Positions 33,401-37,600 of a DNA stretch of 37,600 nucleotides are shown here, in pieces. A program made the translations under genes and the position numbers. Position 1 is the first letter of the stretch. The number at the start of each line of letters is the position of its first letter. The notes beneath the pieces were generated by a model. The model was not told the origin of the DNA and searched no databases. It was given only the letters and a program-made list of their open reading frames with translations. This DNA is from Acidimicrobiia bacterium. Its GTDB lineage: Bacteria > Actinomycetota > Acidimicrobiia > Acidimicrobiales > Aldehydirespiratoraceae. The DNA lies in NCBI GenBank assembly GCA_022828135.1, contig JAJEJB010000057.1:1-37600 (forward strand), written 5' to 3'.

Positions 33401-34693
33401 TCAGCGTTGCGAGGCCTTGAGGGCCCGCTCCAGGTCCTCGATGATGTCGCGGGGGTCTTCCAGGCCTACCGAGATCCTCACCAAGTCCTCCCCCACCCCG
33501 GACGCGACCAGGTCTTCGGCCGACATCTGCTGGTGGGTGGTGCTGGCCGGGTGGATCACCAGCGTCTTGGCGTCGCCCACGTTGGCCAGATGGGAGGCCA
33601 GCCGGACCGCGGCGATGAATTTGGCCCCGGCGTCGCGTCCTCCGGCGATGCCGAAGCTCAAGATGGCCCCGGTGCCCCGCGGATAGAGCCGGCGGGCCAA
33701 CTCGTGGTCCGGATGGCTCGACAGGGACGGGTACTTGACCCAGGTCACCGCGTCGTTGTCTGCCAGTGCTTCGGCCACGGCCTCGGTGTTGGCCACATGG
33801 CGCTGCATCCGCAGCGGCAGCGTCTCGACGCCCGACAGGATCTGGAAGGCGTTGGCCGGGCTCATGCAGGCGCCGAAGTCCCGCAGTCCCTCCGCCCGGG
33901 CCCGGCTGATGAAGGCTCCCGGACCGAACTCGTCGCTGAAGCTGATGCCGTGGTAGCCGGCATATGGCTCGGTGATGGTTGGAAACAGGCCCGAGGCGTC
34001 CCAGTCGAAGTGGCCGCCGTCGACGAGCACGCCGCCGAGAGCGATGCCGTGGCCGCCCAGGAACTTGGTGGCCGAGTGCATCACGATGTCGGCGCCGTGC
34101 TCGAAGGGGCGGATGAGGTACGGGGTCGAGAAGGTGGCGTCCACCATCAGAGGCAGGCGGTGCTCGTGGGCGACGTCGGCCACCGCGGCGATGTCGAGGA
34201 CCTCTATGCCGGGATTGCCGAGCGTCTCCGCGAAAACGAGGCGGGTGTCGGAGCCGATGGCCGCCGCGAACTCGTCGGGACGGCGGGGGTCCACGAACGT
34301 CGTCGTGATGCCGAAGCGCGGCAGGGTCAGGTTGAGCATGTTGTGGGTGCCGCCGTAGATGTTGCGGCTGGCCACGATGTGGCCGCCGGTGTCCATCAGG
34401 GTGGCCACGGCCAGGAAGAAGGCGGCCTGGCCGCTGGCGGTGGCCACCGCGCCCACGCCGCCCTCCAGTGCAGCCACCCGTTCCTCGAACACGGCAACGG
34501 TCGGGTTGGAGATCCGGGAGTAGATGTGGCCCGGGATCTCGAGGTTGAACAGCCCGGCCGCGTGGTCGGTGTCCTCGAAGGAATACGAGGTGGTGAAGTA
34601 GATGGGCACGGCCCTGGCGCCCGTCGTCGGATCGCTGTGCTGGCCGGCGTGAAGGCTGAGGGTGTCGAATCGCAGGAAGTCAGGCTCTACCAC
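33401..34693 (-). CDS. metY: O-acetylhomoserine sulfhydrylase (aminocarboxypropyltransferase)
   Basis: The 430-residue PLP enzyme of the Cys/Met metabolism family condenses O-acetylhomoserine with sulfide (or methanethiol) to homocysteine (or methionine). Evidence: FDTLSLHAGQHSDPTTGARAVPIYFTTSYSF at the start, YSRISNPTVAVFEERVAALEGG, the lysine motif HSATKFLGGHGIALGG, LETLPLRMQRH, and the ending LVRISVGLEDPRDIIEDLERAL. The N-terminal SLHAGQ and length favour MetY over MetB. The start is GTG at 34693. Methionine supply fits with methyl-tetrahydrofolate made by the corrinoid cluster, but the genes are not adjacent. Confidence 0.95.
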   Translation of the reverse strand: MVEPDFLRFDTLSLHAGQHSDPTTGARAVPIYFTTSYSFEDTDHAAGLFNLEIPGHIYSRISNPTVAVFEERVAALEGGVGAVATASGQAAFFLAVATLMDTGGHIVASRNIYGGTHNMLNLTLPRFGITTTFVDPRRPDEFAAAIGSDTRLVFAETLGNPGIEVLDIAAVADVAHEHRLPLMVDATFSTPYLIRPFEHGADIVMHSATKFLGGHGIALGGVLVDGGHFDWDASGLFPTITEPYAGYHGISFSDEFGPGAFISRARAEGLRDFGACMSPANAFQILSGVETLPLRMQRHVANTEAVAEALADNDAVTWVKYPSLSSHPDHELARRLYPRGTGAILSFGIAGGRDAGAKFIAAVRLASHLANVGDAKTLVIHPASTTHQQMSAEDLVASGVGEDLVRISVGLEDPRDIIEDLERALKASQR

Positions 34694-34796
34694 ACCGGCG
34701 AGCCTAAAGGCTGAACGACCAAGGCCGAGCGCGTCGAGGCCCTCGCCGTATCGGCTGGGGGGTGACCGATCTCGGCGGGGGCCTCGAGTTGGGGTG

Positions 34797-34813
34797 AGGG
34801 GCTATCGCCCCTC
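34797..34813 (-). terminator. Possible hairpin terminator between the 49-residue gene and metY
   Basis: GAGGG at 34797-34801 pairs with CCCTC at 34809-34813 around a 7-base loop, inside a GC-rich stretch following the stop of the small gene at 34846. No T-run follows, as often in high-GC genomes. The remainder of 34694-34845 has no visible gene. Confidence 0.25.
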
Positions 34814-34845
34814 TGGGAGGGATTGTCGTGCCGACCGGCAGTACG

Positions 34846-34995
34846 TCAGCGGCGGACCCGGTAGGGGCGGCCGGCGGCCTCGCCGGTCACCCGCAACAGG
34901 CTCTCGGCCACACCCACGGCATAGCCGGGCCCTATTGCGTCTCGCCACACAGCGGCGGCGTTGAGTCTGGTGTTGCTGAAGGGAATGGAACTCAT
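34846..34995 (-). CDS. Small 49-residue protein, unknown
   Basis: The product begins MSSIPFSNTRLNAAAVWRD and ends with GRPYRVRR. It is not a family that I recognise. The gene is supported by a near-perfect ribosome binding site: AGGAGG stands 7 bases before ATG 34995, among the clearest ribosome sites in the window. Upstream, at about 100 bases, is a full Crp-type palindrome. It lies alone between the GMC oxidoreductase stop (35101) and metY start. There is no membrane segment; an amphipathic middle helix (GVAESLLRVTGEAA) is possible. Confidence 0.55.
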   Translation of the reverse strand: MSSIPFSNTRLNAAAVWRDAIGPGYAVGVAESLLRVTGEAAGRPYRVRR

Positions 34996-35092
34996 TCTCG
35001 CTTCCTCCTTTGCCTGTGTACGCCACATTGTCGGCTGTCTTCACAGTGTTGCGCCGAACGGGCTGGATCGCAACAAATTAGAGGTCAGAGGG

Positions 35093-35112
35093 GGTGTGAT
35101 TTAGGTCACACC
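35093..35112. promoter_or_regulatory. Perfect Crp-type palindrome (or hairpin) at the end of the GMC gene
   Basis: GGTGTGA-TTTAGG-TCACACC has 7-base perfect arms and contains TGTGA-N6-TCACA exactly (35095-35110), the consensus of Crp-family regulators including the mycobacterial one. It overlaps the GMC stop codon and stands about 100 bases upstream of the 49-residue gene. As RNA it could also be a terminator stem for the GMC gene. Both roles are possible. Confidence 0.5.
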
Positions 35113-36795
35113 GGTCGGGCCGGCCCGGTAGAAGTCCACCGGCTCGGGGGCCAGAGGGGTGTTGCCCAGGATCAGGTCGGCGGCCTTCTCGGCCAGCATC
35201 ATCACCGGGGCGTAGATGTTGCCGTTGGTCACGTAGGGCATCGACGAGGCGTCCACGACCCGCAGGCCGGTGGTGCCGTGGACCTCGAGCGAGTCCGGGT
35301 GCAGCGCCGAGTCGTCGCCCAGTCCCATGCGGGCGGTGCAGGACGGGTGCAGGGCGGTCTCAGCGTCGCGGCGCACCCAGTCGAGGATCTCCTCGTCGGT
35401 GCTCACCGCGGGACCGGGCGACACCTCCCCGCCGTTGAACGGGTCCATGGCCGGCTGGTTGAGGATGTGGCGGGCGTGGCGGACGGCCTCCGCCCACTCG
35501 CGGCGGTCCTCGTCGGTGGACAGGTAGTTGAAGCGCAGCGCCGGCTTGGTCCGGGGGTCGGTCGAGACTATGGCCACGGTCCCGCGCGAGTTGCTGTACA
35601 TCGGCCCGACGTGCACCTGGTAGCCGTGGCCGCCCTCGGGTACTGAGCCGTCGTAGCGGATGGCGATGGGCAGGAAGTGGAACATGAGGTTGGGGTAGGC
35701 CACGTCGTCGTTGCTGCGGATGAAGCCGCCCGCCTCGAAGTGGTTGGTGGCGGCGGGCCCGCGGCGGGCCAGCCACTGCAGTCCGATCAGGGGCCGGCGC
35801 CATTTGGCCAGATGGGGCTGCATCGACACCGGCTGCTTGCAGGCGTACTGCACATACACCTCAAGATGGTCCTGCATGTTGGCGCCCACCGCGGGAACGT
35901 CGGCCACCACCTCGATGCCGTACCGGCGCAGGAGGCCGGCCGGACCCACGCCGGAGAGCTGCAGGAGTTGCGGCGAGTTGATGGCCCCGCCGCAGCAGAT
36001 CACTTCACCGGCGTTCACGGTTCGGCTGCGGCCGCCCTTGGTGTAGGTGACGCCGGTGGCCCGGTCGCCCTCGAAGAGGATCCTGGTGGTGAGGGCCCGG
36101 GTGATCAGGTGGAGGTTGGGACGCTTGAGCACCGGGTGCAGGTAGGCCCGCGACGCGCTGAGGCGGCGGCCGCGGTGGACATTGCGGTCGAAGGCGGCGA
36201 AGCCCTCCTGGCGGTAGCCGTTGACGTCGGCCGTCCGGGGGTGGCCGGCCTGCTCGGTGGCCTCCAGGAAGGCCTCGAACAACGGGTTGGTGGCCGGGCC
36301 CCGCTCCAGCACGAGAGGGCCCCGGTGGCCGCGGTAGTTGCCTCGGCCGCGGCTGGCGAGCGGGCCGCTGTGGTCGTCGCCGGCCAGGCACTGCTCCATT
36401 CGCTTGAAGTAGGGCAGGCAGTGGGCGTAGTCCCAACGCTCCATGCCCTCATCGGCGGCCCAGCGCTCGTAGTCGAGGGGGTTGCCCCGCTGGAAGATCA
36501 TTCCGTTGATGCTGGACGACCCGCCCAGCACCTTGCCCCGGGCGTGGTAGACGCGGCGCCCGCCCATGTGGGGCTCGGGCTCGGAGGTGTACTGCCAGTC
36601 GTAGAAGCGGTTGCCGATGGGGAACGACAGGGCCGCGGGCATGTGTATGTAGACGTCGAAGCGCCAGTCCCGCCGGCCCGCCTCCAGAACGAGCACCGAG
36701 GTGCCCGGGTCGGCGCTGAGCCGGTTGGCCAGGGCGCATCCGGCCGAGCCGCCGCCCACGATCACGTAGTCGTATCGGCGCTCTCGGTCTGCCAT
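35101..36795 (-). CDS. GMC-family FAD oxidoreductase, choline dehydrogenase-like
   Basis: The 564-residue flavoprotein has the ADP-binding motif [19 protein letters not shown] at residues 8-26, the GMC signature [18 protein letters not shown], a second signature [29 protein letters not shown] with the active-site histidine region, and the closing [25 protein letters not shown]. Length and motifs resemble choline dehydrogenase (BetA), which oxidises choline to betaine aldehyde and betaine; other GMC members oxidise other alcohols, so the substrate is not certain. I chose ATG 36795 because AGGTGA lies just upstream; the longer frame to 36897 would be non-homologous. Divergent from the GFA gene. 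Confidence 0.9.
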   Translation of the reverse strand: MADRERRYDYVIVGGGSAGCALANRLSADPGTSVLVLEAGRRDWRFDVYIHMPAALSFPIGNRFYDWQYTSEPEPHMGGRRVYHARGKVLGGSSSINGMIFQRGNPLDYERWAADEGMERWDYAHCLPYFKRMEQCLAGDDHSGPLASRGRGNYRGHRGPLVLERGPATNPLFEAFLEATEQAGHPRTADVNGYRQEGFAAFDRNVHRGRRLSASRAYLHPVLKRPNLHLITRALTTRILFEGDRATGVTYTKGGRSRTVNAGEVICCGGAINSPQLLQLSGVGPAGLLRRYGIEVVADVPAVGANMQDHLEVYVQYACKQPVSMQPHLAKWRRPLIGLQWLARRGPAATNHFEAGGFIRSNDDVAYPNLMFHFLPIAIRYDGSVPEGGHGYQVHVGPMYSNSRGTVAIVSTDPRTKPALRFNYLSTDEDRREWAEAVRHARHILNQPAMDPFNGGEVSPGPAVSTDEEILDWVRRDAETALHPSCTARMGLGDDSALHPDSLEVHGTTGLRVVDASSMPYVTNGNIYAPVMMLAEKAADLILGNTPLAPEPVDFYRAGPTGVT

Positions 36796-36895
36796 GGTCA
36801 CCTCGCGAGCTTCGGCCGGGGTGCGACGACTCGCCCCGTGCCATGCAACAATCGCGACCCTACCGCTGCCGACCTGCAACCACGAAGGGACTGCC

Positions 36896-37333
36896 ATGAG
36901 CGAGACAGCCCCCCTTGAGTCGAAGTCACCGCCCTCGGGTCACTGCCTATGTGGCGGTGTGAGCTACGAGGTGCACGGCCCGATCCGGCCGGTGTGGAAC
37001 TGCCATTGCTGGCGCTGCCGTCGCTGGACGGGCCACTTCATGGCTGGATCGGCTTGCAAGCGCTCCGACCTCAGGTTCGTGTCCGACGCCACTCTGGCCT
37101 GGCACCACCCAGCCGACGACCCCAACGTGGCCTACGGCTTCTGCCGGGAGTGCGGCGGATCGCTGTTCTGGAAGGTCGCCAAGGGTCGCCCCGACCAGAC
37201 CAACCACATCGCCATCTGCGCCGGCACCCTCGACGTCCCCACCGGCCTGACTACCGAGGGTGCGCTCTTCGAGGTCGATGCCTCCGACTATCACGCCCTC
37301 GACCCCAACATCGAGACCCTCATCCGCGAGTAG
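36896..37333 (+). CDS. GFA-family zinc protein (glutathione-dependent formaldehyde-activating-like)
   Basis: The 145-residue protein has the GFA cysteine pattern: [25 protein letters not shown] and [12 protein letters not shown], which together bind two zinc ions in the Mss4-like fold. Despite the family name, most members have unknown substrates. Formaldehyde or a related one-carbon adduct would suit a genome with amine demethylation, but the link is inference. ATG at 36896 has GAAGGGA 6 bases before it. It is transcribed away from the GMC gene over a shared 100-base promoter region. Confidence 0.88.
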   Translation: MSETAPLESKSPPSGHCLCGGVSYEVHGPIRPVWNCHCWRCRRWTGHFMAGSACKRSDLRFVSDATLAWHHPADDPNVAYGFCRECGGSLFWKVAKGRPDQTNHIAICAGTLDVPTGLTTEGALFEVDASDYHALDPNIETLIRE

Positions 37334-37352
37334 CAGCGGTTGCTGCCGGCAG

Positions 37353-37459
37353 TCAGGTCTCCTCGGAGTCTTCTGGGGGCTTGCGGGCTAGGTCCGCTCC
37401 GGGCGCCTTCGCTGCTGCGGCAGCAGGCATACCAATGCCAAGGAATCCCTCGATGCGGG
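37353..37459 (-). pseudogene. Truncated tail of an unknown gene next to the IS630 end
   Basis: Reading leftwards from the IS630 boundary, a frame gives LARIEGFLGIGMPAAAAAK and ends with KPPEDSEET and TGA at 37355-37353. LARIEGFLG resembles the C-terminal helices of some sulfotransferases, but the piece is only about 35 residues, so no name is justified. It probably is what remains of a gene interrupted by the insertion. Confidence 0.35.
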
Positions 37460-37600
37460 CTAGTGTCCTGTATGGGGAATTCGTTGTAGATATGAGGACA
37501 TGGTCTCGAATATCTGGTCGGCGGTCTTGTGCCACACGAAGGGGCGGGGGTTCTGGTTCCAGTTGTCGGTCCAGGCGTTGATGGATGCCTTGAGGTCGCG
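37460..37600 (-). CDS. IS630-family transposase, C-terminal fragment
   Basis: Reading leftwards from the window edge, the frame RDLKASINAWTDNWNQNPRP with FVWHKTADQIF and the ending QRIPHTGH then TAG (37462-37460) matches the usual C-terminus of IS630-family DDE transposases. Only 46 codons are visible. The TA dinucleotide of the stop codon sits where IS630 elements meet their TA target site, so the element may end there. Confidence 0.8.
   Translation of the reverse strand, partial: RDLKASINAWTDNWNQNPRPFVWHKTADQIFETMSSYLQRIPHTGH

Noticed and set aside
33278..36918. Long antisense frames over metY and the GMC gene
   Set aside because: Both are codon-bias shadows of well-supported genes and show no domain signatures.
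1..37600. CRISPR array, tRNA or rRNA genes
   Set aside because: No regularly spaced repeat series, cloverleaf or rRNA-like stretch was seen by eye in either strand; a tRNAscan and a repeat finder would settle it.

Overview
This window comes from a high-GC bacterium, most likely an actinobacterium. I lean towards an Acidimicrobiia-like, possibly marine or host-associated, lineage. The basis is strong G/C third-position bias in the housekeeping genes, many GTG and TTG starts, long spurious antisense frames, an actinobacterial-looking leucyl-tRNA synthetase, and a corrinoid methyl-transfer cluster of a kind known from marine bacteria. The lineage is inference; no rRNA or other marker settles it. 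Transposase fragments of two different families lie at the two edges (IS982-like at the left, IS630-like at the right), so the neighbourhood is mobile.

Left part (1-1150): the start of an IS982-family transposase, then a Nudix hydrolase and a small FMN-binding split-barrel protein.

Defence island (1356-16237): two different operons point away from each other, with a decayed IS21 istB gene between them. The leftward operon (6223 to 1356) pairs a divergent pyrimidine-nucleoside-phosphorylase homologue with a 1219-residue protein by a 4-base GTGA overlap. The large protein has an N-terminal zinc-ribbon-like segment, a protein-kinase-like domain with HND and DLG motifs, a P-loop ATPase, and a C-terminus with two Rossmann-like units that resemble CARF sensor domains. 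I do not recognise this pair as a described system, and it is the best candidate for something new. The rightward operon (6862 to 16237) has six tightly packed genes: Vsr-type nicking endonuclease, DNA cytosine-5 methyltransferase, an Hsp90/GHKL-type ATPase, a MORC/MutL-like GHKL ATPase, a PD-(D/E)XK nuclease and a Z1-domain helicase-like ATPase. It is a clear member of the Z1/MORC class of modification-dependent restriction systems. Both operons are less GC-rich than the core genes, most obviously the Z1 gene and the C-terminal half of the kinase gene.

Core genes (16421-20439): a YcaQ-type winged-helix DNA glycosylase and leuS, overlapping by 4 bases on the minus strand.

Methyl-transfer cluster (20656-26879, plus strand): corrinoid protein, DUF1638 protein, PF13769 'virulence factor' family protein, methyltetrahydrofolate:corrinoid methyltransferase, RACo/RamA-like reductive activator, and a pyrrolysine-free MttB-family methyltransferase. 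Together they would take a methyl group from a quaternary or tertiary amine (glycine betaine is a reasonable guess), pass it to a corrinoid and then to tetrahydrofolate, with the activator rescuing oxidised Co(II).

Right part, mostly minus strand (26883-36795): a small unknown protein, two DppB/DppC-type permeases and their lipoprotein binding protein (no ATPase genes), a YcaD-like MFS transporter, an alpha/beta hydrolase next to O-acetylhomoserine sulfhydrylase, a 49-residue protein with a strong ribosome binding site, and a GMC oxidoreductase resembling choline dehydrogenase. If the last is a choline oxidase or dehydrogenase, it would feed glycine betaine to the methyl-transfer cluster. Two sites matching the TGTGA-N6-TCACA pattern of Crp-type regulators lie in this part. 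A GFA-family zinc protein, a short truncated tail and the IS630 transposase end close the window.
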